A stretch of 64,000 nt of DNA from Gari tellinella (Eukaryota; Mollusca; Bivalvia; Cardiida; Psammobiidae): contig OV277858.1 in assembly GCA_922989275.2 (NCBI GenBank), positions 13,528,227-13,592,226 on the forward strand, in the 5' to 3' direction. Below the pieces are notes generated by a model that was not told where the DNA came from, made no database searches, and saw only the letters and a program-made list of their open reading frames with translations. The translations under genes and the position numbers were made by a program. This document shows positions 31,516 to 42,480 of the stretch, in pieces (the first letter of the stretch is position 1; every line of letters begins with the position of its first letter).

Positions 31516-31924
31516 CGATGTAAACCAGTTGCCCTCCCTATAACAACTCACACCGAACAATACTCATACTATTTATCTCCACTTAGGTGTTCATGTAGAG
31601 GGAGCACTGTATTATTAAATATTATTAAATGAAATGCATTTTCCAAAAGATGGATGTTTCTATATAAACTTTTATTTATCATTTGATTCTTTCAAATCTC
31701 TATTTTAAAAGAGAGCGTTGTCTTGAATGCATTGGAACAAAGCCATGTACATTGTACAAAGGTTAATAGATTACTCGTGGACAAACCGTGCTACAAGCAT
31801 ATTCAGGTTTTCATACTTGTATGTATGGTCATTGCACGTCTAAATATAGTATACATATATCGGCTCTATATGACCCTTCAGCGTCGCAGTGCGTTAAAAC
31901 CCAGCACACTCAAGCAAACAAAGG

Positions 31925-32120
31925 TAATAGTAGCAGTAGCGGTTATAGTCGTATAAGTAGCAGCAATAGGGGTTATACAGCAGCGACAGTATCGGAAGTA
32001 GTAGTAGTATCAGCAGTAACAACAATTGCAGAAGTAATAGCAGCAGCAGAAGTAGTAGCAGCAGCACAAACAGCAAAAACAGCAGTAGTAGTAGAAGAAA
32101 CAGCAGCAGCAGTAACGGCA
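31925..32120. repeat. trinucleotide array (AGCAGTAGT-like)
   Basis: Right-arm counterpart of 29205-29900: mostly AGC/AGT/ACA triplets, the reverse complement of the left array's wording. Open frames here on both strands are low-complexity and rejected as genes. Confidence 0.8.
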
Positions 32121-32295
32121 ATTAAGCTGAAAAGGTGGGGGTCATTTCTCTATGTGGGTCATTCCTCTGCGTGAGGGGGGTCATTCTACTACAAGTCGAC
32201 GGGGTCCTTATTTTACGGACTGGGGTCATTTCTCTACGTAGTATAAGGACCCCGGGTCATTTTGTACGGGTGGGTCATTCTACTGCGTTACACCG

Positions 32296-32689
32296 GCGGC
32301 AGTTACTAAATTGGACACAAATTTAGTTTTAGCCCAAGACAGCATTCTTAAATATTGTATTGATGGCAGTTTAATAAGTGACATGAGTGCCAACGCCAAA
32401 TCATGATGTCGCGGATTAACACAAATCACATACACGCAAAATAAAACATTCAGCATTTAATCTTGCAATTAGTAAAGCAAGCCACCTGAATTTAACGACA
32501 ACAAAATAATGTTTGCAGCCAGGGTAAACGATCCCATTGTTAGTTCGCCTGTTCGTAGAACATCAAAGCTAATGTCATACCCCGGCGCGAGTGTGAGCGT
32601 GAATGAGCATGCGTGAGCGTGAGAGTGGCCATGGTTAAAGTTTTTTGGACAGGTTGTTTTAAAGCTAAAAAGTTGTGCTAGGGTGCTGA
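32296..32689. other. no feature seen
   Basis: AT-rich spacer with a short GAGCGTGAGCGTG-like run at about 32588-32622. Confidence 0.35.
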
Positions 32690-34330
32690 AATATAGTATG
32701 GGGGGTTATTATCGGTCGAACATTGATGTTATGAAGTTAAAATTTTATAAAATGTCAATATTTGACATGTTTTGGATTTGGTGTTGTTTTCCAAACACCA
32801 GGTTAAGATTGTTTGGAAGGGTTGTCTTAAAGTTTAATTCTTGTGTAAGGGGGATTGATGTTCTGCTGTTGAAATCTAAAAATAATTTTGTTTATTGTCA
32901 ATATTTGACATGTTTTGGACTTATGGTTTTCGACTACAAAACACCAGGTTATATTTTTTGAACGGGTTGTGTTAAGCTAAATGCTTGTTTTAGGGGGCTG
33001 CACTTGTGTATGAAGGTTTATTTGGGGTCAAACATTGATGTTGTGCAGTTGAAATCTAAACATAACTTTATTTTTTGTCACAATTTGACATGTTTTGAAC
33101 ATGGGTTTTTGCTACGCAATACCAGGTTAAAGTTTTTTGGACGGGTTGTTTTGAAGTTTAATACTTATGTTAAGGTGTTGAAATTGTGTATGGTGATTTT
33201 TAGTGGTCACACATTGATGTTATGAAGTTAAAATTTTATAAAATGTCAATATTTGACATGTTTTGGATTCGGTGTTGTTTACCAAACACCAGGTTAAGAA
33301 TGTTTGGAAGGGTTGTTTTAAAGTTTAATTTTTGTGTAAGGGGGATTGATGTTCTGCTGTTGAAATCTAAAAATAATTTTGTTTATTGTCAATATTTGAC
33401 ATGTTTTGGACTTATGGTTTTCGACTACAAAACACCAGGTTATATTTTTTGAACGGGTTGTGTTAAGCTAAATGCTTGTTTTAGGGGGCTGCACTTGTGT
33501 ATGAAGGTTTATTTGGGGTCAAACATTGATGTTGTGCAGTTGAAATCTAAACATAACTTTATTTTTTGTCACAATTTGACATGTTTTGAACATGGGTTTT
33601 TGCTACGCAATACCAGGTTAAAGTTTTTTGGACGGGTTGTTTTGAAGTTTAATACTTATGTTAAGGTGTTGAAATTGTGTATGGTGATTTTTAGTGGTCA
33701 CACATTGATGTTATGAAGTTAAAATTTTATAAAATGTCAATATTTGACATGTTTTGGATTCGGTGTTGTTTACCAAACACCAGGTTAAGAATGTTTGGAA
33801 GGGTTGTTTTAAAGTTTAATTCTTGTGTAAGGGGGATTGATGTTCTGCTGTTGAAATCTAAAAATAATTTTGTTTATTGTCAATATTTGACATGTTTTCG
33901 ACTTATGGTTTTCGACTACAAAACACCAGGTTAAAGTTTTTTGAACGGGTTGTTTCAAAGCTAAATGCTTGTTTTAGGGGGCTGCGCTGCACTTGTGTAT
34001 GAAGGTTTATTTGGGGTCAAACATTGATGTTGTGCAGTTGAAATCTAAACATAACTTTATTTTTTGTCACAATTTGACATGTTTTGAACATAGGTTTTTG
34101 CTACGCAATACTAGGTTAAAGTTTTTTGGACGGGTTGTTTTGAAGTTTAATACTTATGTTAAGGTGTTGAAATTGTGTATGGTGATTTTTAGTGGTCACA
34201 CATTGATGTTATGAAGTTAAAATTTAAAAATGATTTTAATATTTTTTCAACTTTTGACACATTTTGGAATTAGTTGTTTTTGCTACAAATCACCAGGTTA
34301 AAGTGTGGACGGCTTGTTTTAAAGTTTAAT
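32690..34330. repeat. higher-order satellite, ~491-bp trimeric unit
   Basis: Three-and-a-bit copies of a ~491-bp unit: the same 73-codon frame recurs at 33004, 33495 and 33993 (steps 491 and 498). Each unit holds three related subrepeats, recognised by ATTGATGTT, TTGACATGTTTTG and CACCAGGTTA. Subrepeat starts are near 32720/32853/33032, then 33210/33345/33523, then 33702/33837/34022. Copies within a position are nearly identical while positions differ, the mark of higher-order amplification. The open frames are products of the unit, not genes. Confidence 0.88.
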
Positions 34331-34539
34331 ATAAATAGACTAATACTCCCCATTCATTTAATAATATTTATAAACTTTAGATACAATATGTTTTTAGACT
34401 TAAACTTAAACAGGCGAGCATCTAGTGGCTTTGACACCCATGTCTGGTTTCAACTCCAGACCGTGTTGCGACATTACAGGGTGTCCCAACATTTCGTGTG
34501 TTTGTAGTATGTTACTCCACACGATTGAATTTACATTTC
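34331..34539. other. no feature seen
   Basis: AT-rich DNA between the satellite and the LINE relic; nothing recognised. Confidence 0.35.
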
Positions 34540-34890
34540 AAACTCCTTGGTGTGCAGTAGTATGTACGATGTCTATACGTTTACACAGTGACGCGTATCC
34601 GACGAACTATGAATATAATAAAGGCTTTTATATGATATGTAAGGAAAAGAGGTCGAGATATATTTATATAGTTATCTGCATGGTCTGTCATATTGTTCCT
34701 GTTTTTATTATTCCTAATGTGACTGTTTGGTAATTTATATTTTTAGCTAATTTTTTTTTAAATGGTTTCTAACCAATTATATATGTTATTCAAACAATAT
34801 TGTATATGATTGCGCTCCCAGAATAGGTGTTTTATCGTTTCTACTTGCATATTGCACTGTTCGCATGTATTACGTTATTTGATATTATTT
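34540..34890 (-). pseudogene. L1/Tx1-like LINE, extreme C-terminal relic
   Basis: Minus strand 34790-34880 translates to NTCEQCNMQVETIKHLFWER, then NHIQYCL, the CxxC...HLFWEC zinc-like motif near the end of L1/Tx1 ORF2 (final Cys replaced by Arg here). It runs on through YNWLETI to KYKLPNSHIRNNKNRNN. A short, dead fragment. Confidence 0.68.
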
Positions 34891-35790
34891 CACACCTACA
34901 TCTATTAAACCAATCGACAACCCCTATTTCTATCACGTGACGGTACAAGAGAACCCTATATTGTACCGGAATTTAAAAAAGCTTTCCTATATCCAAAAAA
35001 TCTATATTTTTTCATATTGGACTGGACAAATCTTCCGACACTCTGTTAAGAGTAACTTCCCTTGGTATTTCACCTTTTTCTGCTACATTGCTCCATCTCT
35101 ACAACGATACCCAATTGGAGACACATAGTGTGTGTTGCTCGGAGTGAGACGTTATAGGGAGGGAAGAATAAGAATTGGCGTACATTTGCAATATCTAATT
35201 TAATGACGTAACGATAACAAAGTACTGTAGACGTTTTGGCGCGTTAACGTTGAAACGTCAATAACAGTAAAGAACGGTTTCGACGTTAAGTTTTTTCCCA
35301 AGTTATGAATATAATTTTTGTTTATCCGAGTGTATGTTTTAAAAAAGCATATTGATAATGTATGCTTATTGGACTGAAATTCTAAACATTAGTAATTTTT
35401 ATAACGATAACAAACAAAAGAAAAAATATAAAAATGCTTTTGAGGAATAAATGTAGGTGTTTCTTCGCTATTAAAGGGAGGTAATTCATACAATTCGTTA
35501 TAAAACGGCCCTTTGTTAGACTGTTACACCTTTAATGTGTTTAAAAAATGTATATTGATGGAGTAAATGAATAAAAATGAGATCTAGAACAGACAATTAT
35601 GCAAAATGATACGTGTAGACGGTTATAGAAATATTAAATAGATATACTGGTTGTAAGGGGAGGGCCGATGTAGGGAAGGAAATCAGTAATTTGTTTTTGG
35701 AATGTCAAGGTCAAAGGCTAGGCTCGAATGAATAGGAAAAAATGCATGTGGTTTCTTTTGTCATTTTATAATTTTATGGTGTGAAATAAA
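34891..35790. other. no feature seen
   Basis: AT-rich DNA; the left part might be further degraded LINE but no motif can be read. Confidence 0.3.
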
Positions 35791-35903
35791 GAGGTAATTT
35801 AACAGTGTTGAGAACACAGCAGTCATAATCCATATTGGATTATGACTGCTGTGTACTCGTCCAATAGAATTCAGTATTGTACTCAACACTGTTAAATAAC
35901 CTC
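35791..35903. repeat. nested double hairpin
   Basis: Outer arms 35791-35812 and 35882-35903 pair over 22 bp with one mismatch (GAGGTAATTTAACAGTGTTG...). Within them a perfect 18-bp hairpin, 35814-35831 with 35837-35854, has a 5-nt loop. The ~27 nt between inner hairpin and right outer arm is unpaired. Confidence 0.8.
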
Positions 35904-38580
35904 TTGTTATATTCCATAAATGGTGTGTTTGTTGGGTTACCACTATTCATGAATTTGTACTGGAAGTTTATGAATGTATTGTCATTTGTTGAGGTTTATA
36001 TGTTTTTGTAGGCATTTATCCCATTAATTTATGTATTGGCTAAGTTCTGTTCCCAATTTTTGTGTGGTTTTGGCTTGTCAAATTTGAGTTCTTACCTGAA
36101 TATTGAGTAAGCATTTATGTGATTGTTTAGTTTTAGCAGCTTTTGCAGTAGGGTTTCATTTGGTTGTATTGCATCATTCATATGTTTTAATTTATTTCTA
36201 CATTGTTTTGGTATACAGGACTTTAATTGATTATAAAAGAAAATCTCATTTTCAGTTTGATTGTATAATTCGTTTAGGGTTTCATACTTATAAAATTATG
36301 TTTTGTTTTATAGACATATATGTCACTAATTTCTAATTTGTTTAATTCCTGTTTTGAACCACTGCTTTCTAAATATAGTTTTGTTTAGGATAAATAAATG
36401 TTTGTTGTTCCTTTAAATTTTGTGCTAATTTTTGTAATATTTATGTCATCCTTTATTTGTATCCATGAAATCATAATTTCTTTTAGAAAAGTACTTCATT
36501 CGAACATTCTGTTCTGTTTCATTTAGTTCATTTTCGAAAATAAGTTTCCCGCCATATTTGTTTAAAAATTTAGCATATTGCTGTTCCCAGCGACCGTTAT
36601 TATGTTCCTCTATAATTCTTTCTACCGAATTACATTTTAATGCGTTGATAAAAAGGTTAATATCTATCATTTTCAATCCTCTATTCATATTATCTAGTTT
36701 TATTGTGTGCCTGCTTATTTTGTCGGGTTAACTTTGCTAATGTTTGTCTTACGTGTTGTTTTCTATTTAGTGTGTAGATGATGGAATGGGATTTTGCGTG
36801 TGTGTGTGTGTGTTTGTTATGGTACGACTGTATGTGTGTTCTGCTTGAGAGATGGATGTATTGTTTGTGTAGCGTTTCCTGCTTGAGTCGTTTGTATTTA
36901 TTATTGTTCATTATTGAGACGTTATATACGTTTTTCGGTATTCTTTGTCTATATGCCGTAGGTTTCGAATCGTGTTAGAATTAAGAAATAACAAATTTTA
37001 ATTCTAACGCGATTTTTATTATAAAAATACTATTTATGTATTACACGTATGGGGCAAATGGAACAGGGGATGGAAACGCCGCGCGTGCAGTTCATTATTG
37101 CGACGTTATATACGTTTCTCGGTATTCTTTGTCTATATGTCGTTGGTTTCCAGTCGTGTTAGAATAGATCACTAATTATTCTTATAATTTCGCCTGTATT
37201 TCTTCCTCTTATGAAAACCTGTTTGTCAATTATGTTTTTCGAAAATTTCTTCATTCTGTTAGCTATGGATTTTGTTACTATTTTATAGTCTATGTGTAAT
37301 AGACATATAGGTCGCCAGTTTGTTAACAGGGACACATCTTTATCGGGTTTGGTGAGGAGCGTTTTAGAGTTCCGTTAGATTTTTATCTTTAAAGGAGTAA
37401 TAAATTAACATAACGTAGTATTTTTTGATGACTCTCCACAATATTTCATACAATTCTACAAATATACCGTCTGATCCTAGACGGTTTTTTTTAGTTTTTT
37501 TCATTTTTGTCAGAGCTTGTGCGCACTCGTATTCGGTTTAAAATCCTTCGCATATTTTCTTGTCGTGGTCGCTCAGTTGTTTCATGTTTTTTTTGTAAAC
37601 GTCTACCGATGATGTGTCAGGTTTTTTTTTTGTAAGGAGTAGAGTAAAAATGTGTTTGTGTCGCTCTTAATTTCTCGTTTGCTTTTTAACTGAGAAATAA
37701 TTTAAAATTCAGCTTTTTTCTCTAAAGTAGCAAAGTATTTTTTTAGTTTTTTTTAATCAATTCTATCTCGATGGCTTTTGCTCTAATTATAATTCCTTTT
37801 AGTTTGTTTTCTATTACCTTATCTAATTCTAAATCTAATTGTGTTTTAATTTAAGTTTTTGGACTTCTAGTTTTATGGTGTTTCTTGTATTCGCAATTGC
37901 ATTTTCCGCATTTAATATTTCATTTTGTAGTTTGTTTTCATATTCTGTTTCTTTTTTTTCTTTTTTGCACTTGTATATTTAATTATTTCGTTTCTGATTG
38001 TCCCTTTGATAAGCTTCCATAGTGTGTTCCGACTCGCTTTTTTATTTATGTCTGCTATATCATCTATGCTTCTTTCGATTTGGTTTTGGCATTCTGTTTC
38101 TAAATTAATGAAATTGTTTAGTTTACAGGTTCAAGGTACTCTATCGACATTTGACAGATTTGCATATATATTTATTAGGGAATGGTCAGTGTTGTAGCCA
38201 TGTTTTATATTTACCTTTTGAACGAGTGTTTCTGTTTCAATTCTTTTGTCTACGCTTTCATTTATGACCATATTGAAGTCTCCTCTATTGATAAAGGTTT
38301 TTTCATTGTTGTTGTTAAGGTAGTATTCAAGGTTTTCAAATATTTAAGTATCGTCCGAATTTGGGCCATAAATATTTATGAGTGTAATTGTTTTGTCATT
38401 AAAGTCCCATTGTGTTTTCAGACCTTTTTTTAATGTCCGAAATACAATAATGGTTAATAATAATGCATGGACACTCTGATGGGCTAAACTGATCCATGAC
38501 ATGTTGAAGACAGACCTAAATCACCAAAAGGGCGATTTAAAAACCATAACAAACCAAAAGTAAAACGTCTGACATAAATA
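35904..38580 (-). pseudogene. L1/Tx1-like LINE ORF2, decayed and interrupted
   Basis: On the minus strand, from right to left: endonuclease text GLKTQWDFNDKTITLINIYG with PNSDD (38330-38430) and GDFNMVINE (about 38265); RT entry ALTKMKKTKKNRLGSDGIF (37460-37510); DKDVSLLTNWRP and DYKIVTKSIANRMKKF (37230-37350). After an insertion the C-terminal part follows: DKISRHTIKLDNMNRGLKM, then IDINLFINALKC and NNGRWEQQYAKFL (36570-36720). Possible further text continues to about 35950. Many stops and frameshifts are present, and the YxDD-box region appears deleted. Confidence 0.7.
36725..37168. mobile_element. composite insertion: 190-bp repeat plus hairpin MITE units
   Basis: Interrupts the LINE. 36725-36905 matches 17610-17805. 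36905-36990 is a right half-unit and 36998-37168 a full unit of a MITE with inverted ends TTAATTCTAACGCGA / TCGTGTTAGAATTAA, separated by a short AAGAAATAACAAA spacer. The same tandem arrangement is seen at 62571-62911. Confidence 0.6.
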
Positions 38581-40311
38581 TTACCACACGGATTAGTGTC
38601 ACGTGGAACAGCTGGGATCAATATCACAGGGGTGCAACGAACTACGATATTGCTATAAAATGAGTCACATTTCGTCACAACGGTGTTTCAGGCCTTTTCG
38701 CTCTCTTACACTAAGAGTTTTTATTGAATCTTCACCAAACTTGCATTAAATATTCTTTTATATAAAATCTATGTACAGTTTAATTTCTACTTAAATCGAA
38801 TAAGGCATGTAAGACATTTTGCCCTTTTTGTATTAAAAATTGACTGTTTCAGCACTTTTTTTGCACTCTAACACAACCAGTTTTTATCGGATATTTATCA
38901 AACTTGCTCAAAATGTTTATTGACATCTAGGTCCATATTGATTACTACTAAAATCGTATGTGGAATGTCTGAGTTTTTTGCCCCATAAGTATTCAAATGA
39001 CAGTTTCCGCACTTTTTGCCCTCTAACATAATACTTTTTATTTGATATTCACAAAACTTGCTGATACGACGTATTGTTTATTAATATAAAATCAACGTTT
39101 AGTTTAAATACCTCTAAAGTCGCTTAAGGTATATCTGAGTTATTGCCTGTTTATGAATGAAAAATGACTGTTTCAGTCATTTTTGCACTCTAACACACAA
39201 AGTTTTTATCGGATATTCACCAAAATAGCTGAAAATGTTTATTTATATAAAATTTAGGTCTAGTTTGATTATTACTAAAATCGCATGTGGCATATTTGAG
39301 TTTTTTTCCCTTGATGTATTAAAATGACTGTTTTTAGCCTTTTTAGAATACTGCTAAACTTGCATGTGACATGTCTGATTTTTTGCCATTTAAGTATTAA
39401 AAAATTACTGTTACAGCATTTTTTGCTCTCTAACACAAATACATATTTATTGATTTTCACCAAACTTGCTGAAAATGGTAATTTATATAAAATCAAGGTT
39501 TGGTTTGAATACTACTAAAATCGTAAAAGGTATGTCTGAGTTTTTGCCCTTTTAGTGTCAAAAATAAATGTTTTAGATTTTTTGCTGTCTTACACATACA
39601 GTTTTTATGTGATATTATCCAAACTTGTTGAAAATGTGTATTAATTAAAAATCTAGGTCAATCATGTTAACTACTAAAATCTCACAAGGCATGTTGGAGT
39701 TATTGCCCTTGAATGATTATAAATTGCATACTACAGGCTTCTCAGCTTTCTGACTCAAACAGTTTTAATTGGATCTTCACCAAATTTGCTGAAAAAAATA
39801 TTACTTGACCTATATTTGATACAAATGCACAATGCCAGCAAGGTTGGTGAAGATCCAATAAAAAGTGTTTGTGTTAGAGAGCAGAAAAGGCTGAAACAGT
39901 CATTTTTTTAATTATTCAAGGCCAATAACTCAGACATGCCTCATGCGACTTTGCTAGTTATCAAACTTGAGCTAGATTATACACTAATAAACATTTATAG
40001 CAAGTTTGGTGAAGATAAAAAAAATAACTGGTTGAGTTAGAGAGCGGACAAGGCTGAAACAGTCATCCCCCGTATTGAATTGTACACGGTCACCCCAGTG
40101 TATAAATTTGCTAGTTATCAAACTTGAGCTAGATTCTATACTAATAAACATCTATAGCAAGTTTGGTGAAGATAAAAAAAATAAGTGGTTGAGTTAGAGA
40201 GCGGACAAGGCTGAAACAGTCATCCCCCGTATTGTATTGTAGACGGTCACCCCAAGTGTATAATTTTTTTACACGCTATGACTGTATCTCATGATTTAAC
40301 CCTGTGCCTAC
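38581..40311 (-). mobile_element. ~160-bp tandem array with TIR-like ends, copy 2
   Basis: Inverted relative to copy 1. The end next to the LINE reads TTACCACACGGATTAGTGTC (38581), matching copy 1's terminus. Units with CAGTTTTTATCGG, CACCAAACTTGCTGAAAAT and AAAATCGCATGTGGCAT-type landmarks fill 38690-39800. Units in the opposite sense fill 39830-40262, including a very recent ~155-bp duplication (39951-40105 and 40107-40262). The far end, 40280-40311, resembles the TIR in degraded form. Confidence 0.65.
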
Positions 40312-40334
40312 TGGCCGCAACTTTACGGAGTTTA

Positions 40335-40399
40335 CAAACAGTTTGACTCTAGAACAGACACCGCGTAACGCGGCGTCTCATCTCGATCCAAACTGTTTG
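40335..40399. repeat. short GC-core hairpin element, copy C
   Basis: CAAACAGTTTGACTCTAG on the left, GATCCAAACTGTTTG on the right, and core ACACCGCGTAACGCGGCGT. It lies just outside the tandem-array element. Confidence 0.72.
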
Positions 40400-41999
40400 A
40401 CACTCGTCTTAATGTTTGTTTAATCAAAACTATGCATAAATCTAAACTAAGCAAATATTGCAGACGTCAATGTCAACGCAGACGTCTTAGCAGCAGACTA
40501 AGGGTTAACTTCTTCATGTCAGGGCTCCAGTTAAGCGGAATAAACTGAACAAATCCAACATTTTCTCACTCATTTCAGCATCGAATGCTATGGTGTTACT
40601 ACTGATTAAACCGTCTCTTCGAGACAGTTTTAATGAGTATTACACCATTGGGTTTAAAAGCAGAAATACAGATTTTTGTTTTCGAAATACTTTCGTTATC
40701 TGAAGCCCTGTATTTACAGAGTTGTCCTTCTTTCCATTCACAAGGGAGGCTTTTTAATTGGTGCAGCACAAACATATTATAAATAAAATTTGAAAAGCGA
40801 ATTTCTTAGATAAAGCTGCTTTTTCTGAAAGAATCACGTCCCATGGAGTTCTAATGGGATTCCAAACAACAGTTTTATGCAGGTTTCCCAAAAACACAAT
40901 GCAGCTTTAATTTCTATTTCTACAGATTGTAACCTACCTGGTATCATTTTTTTAATATTGATAACTAATAATGTTATAAGTGAAGTTATAGTTTATTAGT
41001 ATAGCTATGTCCTTAGTTTGTGTACTATTTCAACTAAAATATGCTTTTGATCCCAATTTTTTCCCCCAAATGTATCTAGTTTCTGTTGAACTATATGTGT
41101 ATTGCAAGCAAATAATCGATATTAATTTATTTTTGATCCATGTAAATCTTGTTTCACGTTTTGTCTTGTTGGCCAATCCGCGAACGTTTAAAGAGGTAAT
41201 ATGTATATGTGTTGCCGTTATATTATGGTGGTTTAAGGTAAATAAGTTGCTTTATTGCTGTGTTTTCTAGTAAAGAGTTGTTTTCAAAGTTTAAAGGAAA
41301 GAAATGTTGTAGAGAGTAGTACAATACTAGAAAAGATGTATCGTACCGCCCAACTGAATACATTGCCTGCTTTTTGTAAAAGGAAAACAACAAACAAACA
41401 AGTAACATATACAAAACGGACCTTTGTCCCCACAGGCCTGCCAGCCCCATCCGTAAACATTTGGAACCTAGGCCTGTGTAAATTACACTCTTTGTAGTAT
41501 TCAGTATTTGTTTTTTCGAAGTTTCGAGGGTGAAAAATGACATGCCGATGGCAACAATGATTCTAACTTTATACAGCTATAATACCTGAATATGTACACT
41601 AATGAATGTCGGTGCACTATGGGTGCACTACAAGCGCACACACTTTGTAAACATTATAGACTCCTGTAGGAGCCCCTCGCTCGGGGTCTGCACTGTAATC
41701 TTAACAAATATTTCTATAAATATTATCTATAGGGAGAACGATCCAAATGGTGTTCCTCGGAACGCCAGAGTCAACTCCCGGTAAGAATCAGTCAAAACGA
41801 GATTTATGGGAAAAAAGTAAAAGCTTCAGTTTAGCAGAGGTTAATATTATTATATCAATAGAGATATTAATGTTGGTTTGGCATTCTGTCAACCCTGAAC
41901 AGAATATTAAGAGATATACATCTAGAGATCAAGCGTGACTACATTTATTCCTATGTGTGGTTTGTTCGATTAAATCACTTTTTAAAGTATTTAACACGT
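40400..41999. other. no gene seen
   Basis: AT-rich. Contains a small hairpin at about 40606-40636 (CCGTCTC TTC GAGACAG) and a small GAGCCCCTCGCTCGGGGTC hairpin near 41670. Frames at 41007 and 41223 lack any recognisable domain. Confidence 0.35.
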
Positions 42000-42071
42000 T
42001 TAATTTAACGCGAGTGGTAAGTATCACCGTCTGTCACGCGGGAGACCGGGGTTCAATTCCCCTTCGGGGAG
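42000..42071 (+). pseudogene. tRNA-Asp(GTC)-like pseudogene
   Basis: The anticodon arm (CTGTCAC loop with GTC, then GCGGG), the variable region, the T arm (CCGGGGTTCAATTCCCC) and the 3' acceptor strand CGGGGAG all match metazoan tRNA-Asp wording. The 5' acceptor strand has no complement to CGGGGAG and the D arm is degraded, so it should not fold into a working tRNA. Confidence 0.65.
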
Positions 42072-42102
42072 CCAGACGTCACGGTATCGAAGAAAAGGTT
42101 AC

Positions 42103-42215
42103 AGCCTGAACGGGGCTCGAACCCGGGACCTTCGACCGACGGAATACCGACTGAGCTAACCGGCTGCCTACAAACTAATCTCCCCAACTGTGTTAGGTAC
42201 GGTACTGTGACATAC
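42103..42215 (-). repeat. tRNA-derived repeat, unit 1
   Basis: Minus strand: A box TAGCTCAGTCGG and B box GGTTCGAGCCC within an AGCCGG...CAGGCT frame. The region 5' to it (TACCTAACACAGTTGG...) is shared with the unit 260 bp away. Confidence 0.6.
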
Positions 42216-42358
42216 TTCCGTCCTTGAATTACCCTACATAAAAAAGTTCAATTGTGAGTTAGTCTATGTTATATTTGCAGGCGCTGTTTAGCGAGCCATA
42301 CACTAACCGTCACGGCCCGACGTTGTGGGCCAAATGTAACAAGGGGGCGAGAATATGC

Positions 42359-42480
42359 AGCCTGACCGGGGCTCTAACCAGGGACCTTCGGACAACCGTT
42401 CCGACGCTCTACCGACTGAACCAGCCGGCTGACTACAACTTAATCTCCTCTACTGTGTTAGGTTCGGTACAGGGACATAA
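42359..42480 (-). repeat. tRNA-derived repeat, unit 2
   Basis: Minus strand: GGTTCAGTCGGTAGAGCGTC (A box), a 5-bp anticodon stem TCGGA/TCCGA with a 7-nt loop, and a mutated B box GGTTAGAGCCC. Position 33 of the loop is C, not T. Flanked by the same upstream wording as unit 1, so both derive from one SINE-like family. Confidence 0.6.

Larger units (their letters stand above)
29016..32295. mobile_element. ~3.3-kb TIR element with palindromic GACCC arms
   Basis: Left end CCGTGTAACGCAGTGGAATG (29016) and the inverted right end CGGTGTAACGCAGTAGAATG (read leftwards from 32295) define TIRs. Inside each TIR the phrase (T)ACGTAG..AAATGACCC is repeated about five or six times in alternating orientation. 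Both arms continue into trinucleotide arrays that are themselves inverted relative to each other. The interior (29900-31924) carries a tRNA-like TIR element copy and a hairpin element but no recognisable transposase. Target duplication unclear. Confidence 0.6.

Noticed and set aside
31788..32174. 128-codon plus frame and 75-codon minus poly-Leu frame
   Set aside because: Same reason: both are translations of the AGCAGTAGT-type array.
32683..34214. Repeated 73-92-codon frames beginning MCMKVYLGSNID or MKLKFYKMS
   Set aside because: They recur once per satellite unit and carry no domain; identical copies reflect array homogenisation rather than a gene family.
42000..42071. Functional tRNA-Asp gene
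   Set aside because: The 5' acceptor strand cannot pair with the 3' CGGGGAG strand and the D arm is lost.
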